Part shown: piece by piece, positions 7,812 through 16,957 of the stretch | How positions within the stretch are numbered: the stretch's first letter is position 1 | Layout: every line of letters starts with the position of its first letter | Origin: Vreelandella venusta | GTDB lineage: Bacteria > Pseudomonadota > Gammaproteobacteria > Pseudomonadales > Halomonadaceae | DNA length: 64,000 nt | Assembly: GCF_007989605.1 (NCBI RefSeq) | Contig: NZ_BJUL01000002.1 | Coordinates: 299,962 to 363,961 of the forward strand | Direction: 5' to 3' | The notes under the pieces: model-generated | Told to the model about the DNA's origin: nothing | What the model saw: the letters and a program-made list of their open reading frames with translations, nothing else | Database searches by the model: none | Program-made: the position numbers and the translations under genes

Positions 7812-9605
7812 ATGGCTACTCCTCCTCCTGCTTCGACCTCGCCAAAACGGAATCTTAGCTTACAGGCTAAGGTACTGATGCTTGTCCTACTGCCGCTTTT
7901 CATAGTAACCGCAGGGTTAGTCGCGTTTGACGCCTACGGACGTATTCAAAACACCCATGAGACGCTAGCGAATCAGCGTGAGGTGCTGATTGAAGAGCGC
8001 CGCAATGCAGTGCGCGATATTGTGCAAATGGCGACGTCTGCTATTTCTCCTATTTATGAGCAAGCAGGTGCCAATGATGAGGAAGCCAAACAACAGGTAG
8101 CCGAGATCGTGCGCGCCATGCGCTTTGAAGGTAATAACTACGTTTTTATCTACGACTTCGATGGTAACAACATTGTGACGGCTCCTGCGCCAGAGCGTGA
8201 AGGTACCAACATGATGGACGTACGAACCCCAGACGGAAATTATCTTATTCGCGATATTCTTCAGGTTGCCAAGAACGGTGGTGGTTTTCATAGCTACTTA
8301 TGGGAATACCCAAGCACCCGTGAAATTGAGCCGAAACACTCCTACGTCGATAGCCTGGAAAAATGGGGCTGGATGATCGGTGCTGGGGTTTATGTCACCG
8401 ATGTTGATGCGGTTGTTGCAGAACTGGCGGCGACCGCTAACGCGGATTTACGCCAGTCTATCCTGTTCGCTATTTTGTTGGGTGCGGCCTTATTTCTAGC
8501 AGTGGCGCTGCTCGCATTCGGCTTTGTGCGTCGTACCGTTGGGCCGATTAAACGCACCGCCAGCGCTATGCACGATATCGCCCAAGGGCGTGGCGACCTT
8601 ACCCGCCGCTTAGCGGTAGAGAGCAACGACGAAGTGGGTAACCTAGCGGTTCAGTTCAATGCCTTTGTCGAGCGCATGCAGGAAACCCTGCGTGATGTGC
8701 GCCATAGCACCATGAGCGTTTATCATTCGGCGGGGGAAATCTCCCATAGTTCCGAGGAACTGGCCACCCGTACCGAGCAGGCGGCAGCCAACCTGCAGGA
8801 AACGTCGGCTTCCATGGAAGAAATTACCTCGACCGTGAATCATAGTGCGGATAATGCCCAGCAGGCCAATCAGCTGGTGCAGTCCACTGCCGAAGTAGCC
8901 CAACATGGTGAAGAAGCCATGGGACAGGTCGAGCGGACGATGCACGATATCAACGACTCAGCGACGCGTATCAGCGAAATCATCACCATGATTGACGCCA
9001 TCGCTTTCCAAACCAACATTCTGGCGCTTAACGCCTCCGTTGAAGCCGCGCGAGCGGGGGAGCATGGCCGCGGTTTTGCGGTTGTTGCACAAGAAGTGCG
9101 CACACTGGCTAGCCGCTCTAGCAATGCCTCAAAAGAGATTCGTACGCTGATTGATAGCTCTGTTAAGCACACTCACACCGGTGCTGAGCTAGTACGTAAG
9201 GCGGGCGCGACAATGCATGACATTGTGGTAAGTGTCTCTAAGGTGACCGATGTGATCGGTGAGATTACGGCGGGTGCCAAGGAGCAAAGTAGTGGTATTG
9301 GCCAGATCAACACCGCCGTCGCGGAAATGGATACCATGACCCAGCAAAACGCGGCCATGGTGCAGGAATCCACCACGGCAGCGGCCAACATGCGCCGTCA
9401 TGCCGAACACCTAAATGAGCTGATCAACACCTTCGTGCTTGGCGACGATGAGCCACAAGCCTCATCGACACAGCCAGCTTTAAATCAACCGCGTCAGTCT
9501 CTGCCTTCTGGCACACCAAGTGCGCAACAGGCGCTCAAGCGCCCGACGCTTTCCTCTAAGCCAGCACCTGTTAACGCTGGCGAAGATGACTGGGAAGAGT
9601 TTTAA
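7812..9605 (+). CDS. Methyl-accepting chemotaxis protein with periplasmic Cache domain
   Basis: A 597-residue membrane chemoreceptor. A cytoplasmic N-terminus is followed by TM1 (~residues 20-42), a single-Cache periplasmic sensor (~45-200; motifs [11 protein letters not shown] and [10 protein letters not shown]), TM2 (~211-235), HAMP, and a long MCP signalling coiled coil with the hairpin-tip signature [45 protein letters not shown] core. The C-terminus ends DDWEEF, matching the xWxxF pentapeptide that tethers CheR/CheB in high-abundance receptors. The ligand is unknown; sCache receptors often sense small organic acids. A FliA promoter lies upstream and a terminator downstream, so it is monocistronic. 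Confidence 0.93.
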   Translation: MATPPPASTSPKRNLSLQAKVLMLVLLPLFIVTAGLVAFDAYGRIQNTHETLANQREVLIEERRNAVRDIVQMATSAISPIYEQAGANDEEAKQQVAEIVRAMRFEGNNYVFIYDFDGNNIVTAPAPEREGTNMMDVRTPDGNYLIRDILQVAKNGGGFHSYLWEYPSTREIEPKHSYVDSLEKWGWMIGAGVYVTDVDAVVAELAATANADLRQSILFAILLGAALFLAVALLAFGFVRRTVGPIKRTASAMHDIAQGRGDLTRRLAVESNDEVGNLAVQFNAFVERMQETLRDVRHSTMSVYHSAGEISHSSEELATRTEQAAANLQETSASMEEITSTVNHSADNAQQANQLVQSTAEVAQHGEEAMGQVERTMHDINDSATRISEIITMIDAIAFQTNILALNASVEAARAGEHGRGFAVVAQEVRTLASRSSNASKEIRTLIDSSVKHTHTGAELVRKAGATMHDIVVSVSKVTDVIGEITAGAKEQSSGIGQINTAVAEMDTMTQQNAAMVQESTTAAANMRRHAEHLNELINTFVLGDDEPQASSTQPALNQPRQSLPSGTPSAQQALKRPTLSSKPAPVNAGEDDWEEF

Positions 9606-9711
9606 GCTCACTGCTGGCTGAAAACACGCCTGATTTACAAGCCAACAGTCGCAAGCACTCTAGTAGACGAAATGTCGTAGCAGAGAAAAAGCAGTAGAAA
9701 AAGAGCCGTAG

Positions 9712-9743
9712 AAAAGGGGCTGCCACATGGCAAGCCCCTTTTT
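9712..9743 (+). terminator. Intrinsic terminator after the chemoreceptor gene
   Basis: AAAAGGGGC pairs with GCCCCTTTT, with an inner TGCCA/TGGCA stem and a T-run on the plus strand, 107 bases after the stop. The A-run on the other side makes it potentially bidirectional. Confidence 0.85.
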
Positions 9744-9824
9744 CATGACCACTTGTTATCATCACGACTAACTCCAAAAATAAAGAACCAATAGGGGGTG
9801 GCTTTCGATTGGTTGATATATCTA

Positions 9825-10049
9825 TTACTCTCCCAAGATCGCTTGGGTGACTGTCTCGTAGTAGCGTATGCCATCCTTGCCTGCGTTTTCCGCCATGGTT
9901 TGCAAAGCCTGCAAAGCTGCGTCTATAAAGGTTTCAACGTAAATAGTGATATTTGATAAGCTTTTAAAAGTAACGTGGCGATGGGTATATGGCTGTTGGC
10001 TGACGAAGTAAGGCGATTCAGTTTGAATAGATTGTTCAAGTTGATACAA
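9825..10049 (-). CDS. Small hypothetical protein or gene remnant
   Basis: A 74-residue minus-strand ORF, unrecognised. Its second half (FIDAALQALQTMAENAGKDGIRYYETVTQAILGE region) has a plausible protein composition, with an Ala-rich amphipathic helix, and could be the tail of a decayed gene. The surrounding DNA is AT-rich, and no clear ribosome site precedes the ATG at 10049. Apart from this ORF and the terminator at 9712-9743, I see nothing in the gap 9606-10177. Confidence 0.25.
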   Translation of the reverse strand: MYQLEQSIQTESPYFVSQQPYTHRHVTFKSLSNITIYVETFIDAALQALQTMAENAGKDGIRYYETVTQAILGE

Positions 10050-10177
10050 AACTGGGCAGGTTTTATGTAGTTGGGCTTGAAGCCTTGCCGGTCTGGGGGC
10101 ATTCTTATTTTTTGATTTATTTTTTCATGGTGCGGTTTTTGCAAAAAAATAAAAATGGCTCAAAATTGAGGTTCATC

Positions 10178-11230
10178 ATGAAGGATAAATTCTCAAGTAT
10201 ATTGAAAAATAAAAACATGGCTTATATTTCTTCGGCAGGCTATTTAGAAACGCCTAAAGTGAAAAAAAGAGTAGCTTTTATACTGCTAGAGAATTTTTCA
10301 ATGATGGCTTTTACTGGCGCCGTGGATGCACTCGTTACCACGAATTTAATGAAGTCTACTACGATGTATGAAGTATTGGTGGTGGGTAGCGAGGCAGCGG
10401 TCACTGTTTCTGATTTAGGTATTGAGGTGGCCGCGGATTATTCGTTAGACAAGTTCGATGCGACAAGCCTCAACATTGATGTGTTGATTGTATGCGGCGG
10501 CTTGCGTGTACTTCCTAAAACAACCCCTCTCTTGCGCAATAAGCTGAGACATGCTGACACCAAAGATATGATATTAGGTGGGTTATGGAACGGCGCCTAC
10601 TTCCTTGCAGAAGCGGGGTTATTGAACGGCTACCAGTGTGCTTATCACCCTGATGGCCGCGCGATGATGGCAGAGCAGTTCTGGGATGTGTCGGTATCTA
10701 GCCGTAGCTTTATTGTGGATCGTAATCGTATCAGCTGTGCCGGGGCGAGCAGCTCATTGAGCATGATGCTTGAAGTAGTAAGAACTGACTGCGGCAATGA
10801 GGTGGTTAGTGCAGTTGAAGAGATGCTTAGCTGTGATAAGGGCTTAGACTCTCCAGATATTTCAACGATAGGTGTTGATCAAAACCTTGCGCTGCCAGAA
10901 AAATTGAAAATATCGCTGCAATTGATGAAAAATAATATTGAGGAGCCTTTATCTATATCTGAAATAGCGAATTGGGTCAATATTTCGAGACGCCAGTTAG
11001 AGCGTATGTTTGGTAATTACGTTAATGCTAGCCCTTCTCGATATTATATGGAGCTTCGACTAACGCGTGCGCGTCAGCTTCTTCAGCAAACTAATAAGCC
11101 CATTGCTGAAGTGGCAGTTGCTACTGGTTTTGTGAGTATCCCTCATTTTCGCAGCTGTTTTTTTCAGCTCTTTGAAGTAACGCCAGGACAGTTTCGAAAG
11201 TCGTGCCAAGCTGGCGAAAATTCGGTGTGA
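10178..11230 (+). CDS. GlxA-family AraC-type transcriptional regulator (DJ-1/PfpI + AraC HTH)
   Basis: About 350 residues from ATG 10178, chosen because GAGG sits six bases upstream; the frame is open back to 10085 but that extension is not protein-like. The N-terminal ~45-215 is a DJ-1/PfpI-type amidotransferase-like sensor (VAFILLENFSMMAFTGAVDAL; DVLIVCGGL; ILGGLWNGAYFLAEAGLL). The C-terminal ~265-345 is an AraC/XylS double HTH (ISRRQLERMFG; PIAEVAVATGFVSIPHFRSCF). Relatives such as GbdR, CdhR and ArgR control amine and amino-acid catabolism; the inducer here is unknown. It converges on a TRAP operon and may control it. The gene is visibly AT-richer than its neighbours. Confidence 0.85.
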   Translation: MKDKFSSILKNKNMAYISSAGYLETPKVKKRVAFILLENFSMMAFTGAVDALVTTNLMKSTTMYEVLVVGSEAAVTVSDLGIEVAADYSLDKFDATSLNIDVLIVCGGLRVLPKTTPLLRNKLRHADTKDMILGGLWNGAYFLAEAGLLNGYQCAYHPDGRAMMAEQFWDVSVSSRSFIVDRNRISCAGASSSLSMMLEVVRTDCGNEVVSAVEEMLSCDKGLDSPDISTIGVDQNLALPEKLKISLQLMKNNIEEPLSISEIANWVNISRRQLERMFGNYVNASPSRYYMELRLTRARQLLQQTNKPIAEVAVATGFVSIPHFRSCFFQLFEVTPGQFRKSCQAGENSV

Positions 11231-11285
11231 ATTTATTGTAGAATTCACGATGAGTGCACTGAAGTTAGATCAGCGCGACTTTTAA

Positions 11286-11310
11286 AAAGAGAGCCAAAAA
11301 GGCTCTCTTT
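11286..11310. terminator. Bidirectional terminator between the GlxA-type regulator and dctM
   Basis: A perfect 10-bp stem, AAAGAGAGCC / GGCTCTCTTT, with an AAAAA loop, flanked by A and T runs on both sides. It separates two convergent genes. A partial second copy of the right arm follows at about 11315-11330. Confidence 0.85.
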
Positions 11311-11344
11311 AAAAGGGCTCTCTTTAAAAAGGGCAAACGCTCAT

Positions 11345-12607
11345 TTAACTACCCGACCAGCCTAGCAGGATCGGTACATAAACCACCAATAGCAACACCC
11401 CAATCAAGCCTAGAAGATACGGGATAATCGCCCGGGTGATGCGCTCCAGCGGCAGTTGAGTCACTGACGAAGCCACATAAAGATTGATTGCCACTGGCGG
11501 GGTAATCATGCCTATCGACAGCCCCACCACAATAATCAAGCCAAAGTGGATCGGGTCGATGCCTAATTGCAGCACTAGCGGCAGCAGCACCGGGGTAAGA
11601 ATAATCAAAGCGCTGGCGGTTTCGATAAACACTCCCGTGAGCAGAATCACGGCCACGACCAGCAGCATAATTACGTAGGGGTTGGTGGAAAGCGACAGCA
11701 CCGCCTGGGCGATGGCGCCGGGTACCTGCCAGCTTGAAAGTGTCCAGCTGAGTACTGCCGACATGGCAATCACCAGCATAATCACCGCGGTGGTCATCGC
11801 CGAGCGAATCAGCAGCTTATAGACCTGGGGCAGGGTTAAGTCTCGATACACAAACAGCGACACTAGCAGCGCATAGTTGACTGCGACCACGGCCGCTTCC
11901 GAAGGCGTGAAAATACCCGAAAAGATACCGCCCAAAATAATGATCGGCGTCATCAGCCCCCAGCTAGCCGCTTTCAGCGTGCGCCAAATGGTCGGCAGCG
12001 ACAACGGTGTGCCTTTGGGGTACTGACGCCTATAGGCCTGAGTGATGGCAATGGCCATCAGCCCAAGCCCCATTGCTAGCCCCGGTAAAAAGCCGTTCAA
12101 AAACAGCTTCGATACCGATTGCTGAGCAATCACTGCGTAGATAATCATCGGCACCGACGGGGGAATCACAACGCCAATCGTGCCGCTGGCAGCAATTAAG
12201 CTGGCCGCCGAGGCCGGGTCGTAACCTTTACGCTTGAGTTCTGGCACTAGGCTTGAACCCACCGCCGCGGTGGTGGCCGCTCCAGAGCCGGAGATTGCCG
12301 CGAAGAACATGCCTGCCATTACCGATACCACCGAAAGTCCGCCGCGCATAAAGCCGACTAACGAATCGGCAAAGCTCACCAGCCGTTCGCTGACCTTACC
12401 CTGGGCCATCAAATCCCCGGCCAGAATAAACATCGGGATAGCGACCAGGGCAAACGAGTTAATGCCCTGGAACATCTGCTGGGTGACCACCATCAGTGGT
12501 ACGCCCGACTGGTACAGCGCATAAAGCGTGCTTGCCCCAATCGCAAAGGCAATCGGTACGCCCAGCAGCATAAACAGGAAGAACAGGCCGAACAGTACCA
12601 GCGTCAT
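11345..12607 (-). CDS. dctM: TRAP transporter large permease (DctM)
   Basis: A 420-residue DctM/YiaN-type permease with about 12 hydrophobic segments and family motifs: VPIAFAIGAS at the N-terminus, AISGSGAATTAAVGS, GVVIPPSVPMIIYAV, and GMITPPVAINLYVASS near the end. It forms the sodium-coupled channel of a tripartite ATP-independent periplasmic transporter in the inner membrane. Its start overlaps the dctQ stop by four bases. It is the last gene of dctP-dctQ-dctM. Confidence 0.95.
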   Translation of the reverse strand: MTLVLFGLFFLFMLLGVPIAFAIGASTLYALYQSGVPLMVVTQQMFQGINSFALVAIPMFILAGDLMAQGKVSERLVSFADSLVGFMRGGLSVVSVMAGMFFAAISGSGAATTAAVGSSLVPELKRKGYDPASAASLIAASGTIGVVIPPSVPMIIYAVIAQQSVSKLFLNGFLPGLAMGLGLMAIAITQAYRRQYPKGTPLSLPTIWRTLKAASWGLMTPIIILGGIFSGIFTPSEAAVVAVNYALLVSLFVYRDLTLPQVYKLLIRSAMTTAVIMLVIAMSAVLSWTLSSWQVPGAIAQAVLSLSTNPYVIMLLVVAVILLTGVFIETASALIILTPVLLPLVLQLGIDPIHFGLIIVVGLSIGMITPPVAINLYVASSVTQLPLERITRAIIPYLLGLIGVLLLVVYVPILLGWSGS

Positions 12608-13131
12608 AGTGGCTCCTCCGGAGCGGCGACCGTCGGCTCACCGTTCACCAGTACGTCAATCATATCCACCAGGGCGTACCACGCCATAATGGCGGCGGTA
12701 AGCGGAATGACTGCATAGATGTAGGTCATCGAAAGCCGCAGCGAGGCGGATTTCTGAAAGCTTTGCACTTGCATATAGCGGTAGCCAATCACGATGAGCG
12801 TGATCATAAACGCCAGCACCACCGCCAGTGCAGCCAGGCGCGCCAGCTTGCGTAAGGGCAGGGGAAGCGCATCCACGGCAAAGGTCACGGCGATATGCCG
12901 CCCGCGTTGGAAGGCTAAGCTACTGGCTAAAAACGTAATCCACACCAGCAGAAAGCGTGCGACTTCTTCCGTCCAGCCAACGGCGCTGAACAGTACCCGC
13001 GACACAATCTGCAGAGTGATCACACCAATTAATGCTGCCATGCCTGCAAAGACCACGGGCTGGATGATGGCATCCAGCCCGCGTTCGCTACGTTTTAATA
13101 GTGTTAAAAGTGGCTGTGCAAACGCCATCAC
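12604..13131 (-). CDS. dctQ: TRAP transporter small permease (DctQ)
   Basis: A 175-residue small membrane subunit with four predicted helices (about 25-45, 58-78, 98-120, 140-160). The family pattern W-x-EEVARFLLVWITFLASSLAFQRGRHI is in the first half. It pairs with the DctM encoded next to it. Four-base ATGA overlaps with both dctP and dctM indicate translational coupling. Confidence 0.93.
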   Translation of the reverse strand: MMAFAQPLLTLLKRSERGLDAIIQPVVFAGMAALIGVITLQIVSRVLFSAVGWTEEVARFLLVWITFLASSLAFQRGRHIAVTFAVDALPLPLRKLARLAALAVVLAFMITLIVIGYRYMQVQSFQKSASLRLSMTYIYAVIPLTAAIMAWYALVDMIDVLVNGEPTVAAPEEPL

Positions 13132-14168
13132 TGATTTAGCGCCTCCTGAATGCGCGGTAGGTAATCACCAAACTGCTCGCCATACTTCTCATACACTGGC
13201 GCCACGGCGGTCTGGAAGGCTTCAATATCTGGAGTTTCGTTGATCTCCATGCCCGCCTCGCGAAGCTCAGCCAGTTGTTTAGCTTCCATGATAGCATTCT
13301 GCTCTCTTGCGTATGCAGATGCTTGCTTGGCGACATCCAGCACAATGGGCTGAAGCTCTGCCTGAAGGCCGTTCCAGGCGGGAAGGCTCATAATAAACGT
13401 TGCTGGCGCATAAATATGCCGAGTCATCGTTAGGTAGTCCTGGGTTTCCGCAAGGTTGAAGGCATGAATAGCGTTAACGGGGTTCTCCTGGCCATCAATA
13501 GTGCCTTGCTGCAAGGCAGTTAATGCCTCTGTCCAGGCCATGGGTACAGCGTTGGCGCCGAGTCCGCGGAATGTATCAACATAAACTTCATTTTCGATGA
13601 CCCGCAGCCGTAGGCCTTGAAGGTCTTCAGGGGCATTGATTGCATGCTGGCTATTAGTGATATTCCGGAAGCCACGTTCAGCGTATGCCAACCCCTTCAG
13701 GTTCACATCCTGTAATTTGCCTAGGATTTCCTGGCCGATTTCACCATCCAGCACAGTATAGGCCGCTTCGGAGCTGGGAAAGAGAAACGGGAGCTCGAAA
13801 ACGGAGAACTCATCAACGAAGTTAGCCACTGGCCCGTTGGTGATAATGCCCATATCCACAGTGCCGATTTGCATACCTTCTAATAAGGTGCGCTCATCGC
13901 CCAGCGAGGCATTCGGATAAATTTCCACGCTAACCGCGCCGTCGGTACGCTCGCTAATTAGCTGTTGGAAGCGCTCAGCAGCAATATGGTAAGTATCTTC
14001 CGTATTCACCACATGGGCTAGGCGCAGCGTAGCAGGGGCTATCTCTTCCGCTTGTCCAACGAGGGGCAAACTGAGTAGACCTACACCAATAAGGGGAAGC
14101 GTTAGCTGTTTAAGTTGGCGTGCTGATTTAGTCACAGCGTTCAGCGTAAAGCAGGCAAGGTTAGTCAC
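13128..14168 (-). CDS. dctP: TRAP transporter solute receptor DctP
   Basis: A 346-residue periplasmic receptor. It has an N-terminal signal peptide ending near VGQAEE and DctP-family motifs (LRLAHVVN, EIYPNASLGDERTLLEGMQIGTVDMG, GLKGLAYAERGFRNITNS, DLQGLRLRVIEN, GTIDGQENPV). The start is GTG at 14168: AGGAG lies five bases upstream, and the nearby ATG (14170) runs straight into a stop. The C-terminal half is nearly identical to the orphan receptor at 16958-17953, so the two are recent paralogues. The substrate is probably an organic acid. Confidence 0.94.
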   Translation of the reverse strand: MTNLACFTLNAVTKSARQLKQLTLPLIGVGLLSLPLVGQAEEIAPATLRLAHVVNTEDTYHIAAERFQQLISERTDGAVSVEIYPNASLGDERTLLEGMQIGTVDMGIITNGPVANFVDEFSVFELPFLFPSSEAAYTVLDGEIGQEILGKLQDVNLKGLAYAERGFRNITNSQHAINAPEDLQGLRLRVIENEVYVDTFRGLGANAVPMAWTEALTALQQGTIDGQENPVNAIHAFNLAETQDYLTMTRHIYAPATFIMSLPAWNGLQAELQPIVLDVAKQASAYAREQNAIMEAKQLAELREAGMEINETPDIEAFQTAVAPVYEKYGEQFGDYLPRIQEALNQ

Positions 14169-14459
14169 ATTATCTCCTAAGAATTAGTGATTTTAATTAT
14201 ATTGAGGTGTGGTTTTATTATCATGTTAATGCTCATCTATATCACATTAATTATAGGGGGCAAATTACTTATTTTTATTCCATTATTCGTTTTGATAATT
14301 ATAAAAATCTTTATATAACTTGTACTTGAGTGATTTGTGGGTTGGCGATAATCTGCAAGAGGTTACTTTTAATTGCGCACTTTTGAATGAAGCACTACAG
14401 AGTTTTTAAACGCCAAGTGCTTAAGCCAATGGTGTGGTCAGCTAAATCAGGAATAAGAA

Positions 14460-15851
14460 ATGGATAAGTTGCTGAACGACCTTGTTGCAATCGTCGGCCC
14501 TTCGGGGGTACTGCTTGGTGATGATGTCTCGCAGCGTAGCGTAGATTGGTTTACAGGGGCGCCTTGTCGCGCTAAGGCGATTGTTAGGCCGCGCAGCACA
14601 GAACAGCTGAGTCGTGTCATGGCTTTGTGTTATCAGGCCGACCAGCCTGTGGTGACACACGGGGGCATGACCGGCATTGTGCATGGCGGGGTGGCAAGCC
14701 CAGACGAAATCGTCGTGTCACTGGAATTGATGAATCAAATAGAGGAAATCGACCCGGTTGGTTCCACAGTTCTAGCTCAGGCTGGCGTGACCCTGCAGCG
14801 CGTACAGGAAGCAGCGCAAGAGATCGATATGCAGTTCCCACTGGACTTGGGAGCAAGAGGCTCTTGCACCATTGGTGGCAACATCGCCACCAATGCGGGT
14901 GGTATACGGGTAATACGCTACGGCATGATGCGTCAGCAGGTACTAGGGCTAGAGGCGGTACTTAGCGACGGCACCGTGGTGAGTTCATTGAATAAAATGC
15001 TGAAAAATAATGCAGGATACGATCTGAAGCAGCTGTTTATTGGCAGTGAAGGTACGTTGGGAATCGTTACTCGTGCAGTACTACGGTTACAACCCCACAT
15101 GCCTAGCGAGCAAACGGCATTAGTGGCGGTGCCCTCTTTCGATGCGTTGACTCAACTACTGAATCTTGTCTCTCGTGAGTTAGCCAATAGCCTTAGTGCC
15201 TTTGAAGCGCTGTGGAATAATCACTATAAACTGATGACCACCGAAAGTGGTAAGTATGCGCCTGTACTGGCGGATAACTCACCTTTCTACGCCATTATTG
15301 AAACGCTGGGGCTGGATGAGGCCGAAGACGCCGAGCGTTTTTCCCAAGTGTTGCAAAAGGCACTAGAGGCCGACTTGATCACCGATGCGGCCTTGGCGAG
15401 CTCCCAAGCCCAGCGTCAGGCGATCTGGGCCATAAGAGAAGATATCGAAGTGCTGGTGAACGAGCTGAAACCGATGTTCTCCTACGATGTCAGCCTGCCG
15501 ATTCCCAGCATGCAAGCGTATGTCGATATTTTAGAAGAGAACCTTGAAGCCCAGTGGCCTCAATCAGGCAAAATAGTGGTATTTGGCCACCTTGGTGATG
15601 GCAACTTACACATTATGATTACGGTACGTGACGATAGCCCGGACAGCCGACGCCAGGTTGAACAACTTGTCTATTCGTCTCTGAAAGCGTTTGGCGGCTC
15701 CATTTCTGCAGAGCACGGCATTGGTCTTGAAAAAAAGGACTATCTGTCGGTTTCCCGTACCAGTGAGGAGATTGCCTTAATGAAACGCCTCAAAACCGCG
15801 CTGGATCCCAAGGGTCTATTGAACCCCGGCAAAGTGATAGCCCTGGACTAG
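14460..15851 (+). CDS. FAD-binding 2-hydroxyacid dehydrogenase (GlcD / D-lactate dehydrogenase family)
   Basis: A 463-residue flavoprotein of the VAO/PCMH fold. FAD_binding_4 spans about residues 35-175 (PVVTHGGMTGIVHGG; GARGSCTIGGNIATNAGGIRVIRYGMMR), and the FAD-oxidase C-terminal domain about 215-460 (GHLGDGNLHIMI; SAEHGIGLEKKDYL; DPKGLLNPGKV). The family oxidises D-2-hydroxyacids such as D-lactate, glycolate and D-2-hydroxyglutarate, passing electrons to the respiratory chain or an electron carrier. It is divergent from a TRAP dctPQM operon and near a second DctP, so the substrate is probably the imported acid (inference). No GlcE/GlcF partners are present. Confidence 0.87.
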   Translation: MDKLLNDLVAIVGPSGVLLGDDVSQRSVDWFTGAPCRAKAIVRPRSTEQLSRVMALCYQADQPVVTHGGMTGIVHGGVASPDEIVVSLELMNQIEEIDPVGSTVLAQAGVTLQRVQEAAQEIDMQFPLDLGARGSCTIGGNIATNAGGIRVIRYGMMRQQVLGLEAVLSDGTVVSSLNKMLKNNAGYDLKQLFIGSEGTLGIVTRAVLRLQPHMPSEQTALVAVPSFDALTQLLNLVSRELANSLSAFEALWNNHYKLMTTESGKYAPVLADNSPFYAIIETLGLDEAEDAERFSQVLQKALEADLITDAALASSQAQRQAIWAIREDIEVLVNELKPMFSYDVSLPIPSMQAYVDILEENLEAQWPQSGKIVVFGHLGDGNLHIMITVRDDSPDSRRQVEQLVYSSLKAFGGSISAEHGIGLEKKDYLSVSRTSEEIALMKRLKTALDPKGLLNPGKVIALD

Positions 15852-15886
15852 CGTTTGCCTGAATGGTCAGTAAGTATCGCAAGCCT

Positions 15887-16834
15887 TTAGGGAGCGGGTG
15901 TTATCAGCTCCCTAATTAGCGATCTTAACCAGTGTATGCCTGAGTCGTGATCCTTCCTTTCATCCCAGCATAGGCATACTTTAAAGGGCGCTACATCCAA
16001 GGGGAGGGCGTAGAACTTCAGGCTATTGTTGCGACAAATCACCTTGGCAGCACTCTCAGTCACCACACAGAGTAAATTCGTCGAAACCAGTATCTCTTGA
16101 AGAGGAGTGATATAGGGCGTTTTGGCGACGATTTTGCGTTCTAACCCCAGTATTCTCAGCTTCTCATTGATTAACAATGGGCTGTCTTCGCGGTGAGACA
16201 ATGCGATTTGTGGGGCGTTTAAAAAAGCGTCAAGCGTGATCGTGTCGTTGTCTCCGTATAGGGAAGCATCACCAACACAGCCAATCACATCATCAAACAG
16301 GTATTCGTGATAAGAGGTGAGCGGCAAGCTTTCCAACTGCACCATGGCGAGGTCGATATCATGGGCTTGTATGGCGTGCTGGGCATCTTCGGCACTGGCT
16401 ATGCGGGTAGACAACATGTTGAAGCATAAGTCGGGCGCATGAGTTAAACAGTGCTGAATGAGCTTAGGTTGTAACTGCTGGCTCACATAGTCCACTAGGC
16501 TGACACGAAACTCGCGTTTCGATGTGGCCGGTGAGAACTCACTGTTGCTATACACCGCCTGATCGAAGTAGAACAACCCTTTGGCCACCGCGGCATCCAT
16601 CTGCCGGGCAAGCGGAGTTGGCTGCATGCCATCCAGCGTTTTAATAAACAGCGGGTCATCCATCAGCAGGCGCAACTTCTTTAGCGAATGGCTGACGGCT
16701 GGCTGGCTTAGGCAGAGCGCTTCTGCGGTAAGCGTTAAGCTTCTTTTCCCATAAAGCGTATGAAACACCAATAATAAATTGAGATTTATCTTATGTAATC
16801 TCGTTGCCAACTTTATATTGGCTGTTTCAGTCAT
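15887..16834 (-). CDS. LysR-family transcriptional regulator
   Basis: 315 residues: an N-terminal winged HTH (~14-75; SLTLTAEALCLSQPAVSHSLKKLRLLMDDPLFI) and a LysR substrate-binding domain (~100-305). The NodD/LeuO-like start (KINLNLLLVFHTLYGKRSLT) places it in the subgroup that often regulates catabolic genes. It lies between the FAD dehydrogenase (convergent) and the orphan dctP (same strand, upstream), so it plausibly controls that small locus. The effector is unknown. Confidence 0.9.
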   Translation of the reverse strand: MTETANIKLATRLHKINLNLLLVFHTLYGKRSLTLTAEALCLSQPAVSHSLKKLRLLMDDPLFIKTLDGMQPTPLARQMDAAVAKGLFYFDQAVYSNSEFSPATSKREFRVSLVDYVSQQLQPKLIQHCLTHAPDLCFNMLSTRIASAEDAQHAIQAHDIDLAMVQLESLPLTSYHEYLFDDVIGCVGDASLYGDNDTITLDAFLNAPQIALSHREDSPLLINEKLRILGLERKIVAKTPYITPLQEILVSTNLLCVVTESAAKVICRNNSLKFYALPLDVAPFKVCLCWDERKDHDSGIHWLRSLIRELITPAP

Positions 16835-16857
16835 TAGGCAGGTCTCTTATTGGCAAA

Positions 16858-16895
16858 GGCTGTTCACGCAGTCGGTTGAAACTGCGCAAACAGCC
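16858..16895 (-). terminator. Stem-loop between dctP and the LysR gene
   Basis: GGCTGTT-CAC-GCAGT pairs with ACTGC-GCA-AACAGCC, giving a 7+5 bp stem with a symmetrical internal loop. It lies 60 bases after the orphan dctP stop. It lacks a long U-run on the minus strand, so it may be a weak terminator or an mRNA-stabilising hairpin rather than a full stop. Confidence 0.45.
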
Positions 16896-16957
16896 GTTGA
16901 TCACTTCAACAAAACCAGCCTCACGCTGCGGGAGGCCGGGTAGGTAGGAAAGGCTGT

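Noticed and set aside
9923..10144. 73-residue minus-strand ORF in the AT-rich gap before the GlxA-type regulator
   Set aside because: Low-complexity AT-driven frame overlapping the ORF at 9825-10049 and the regulator leader; no ribosome site.
11301..11330. Repeated GGCTCTCTTTAAAA motif as a possible repeat family
   Set aside because: Only a partial duplication of the right arm of the terminator; no third copy or spacer pattern.
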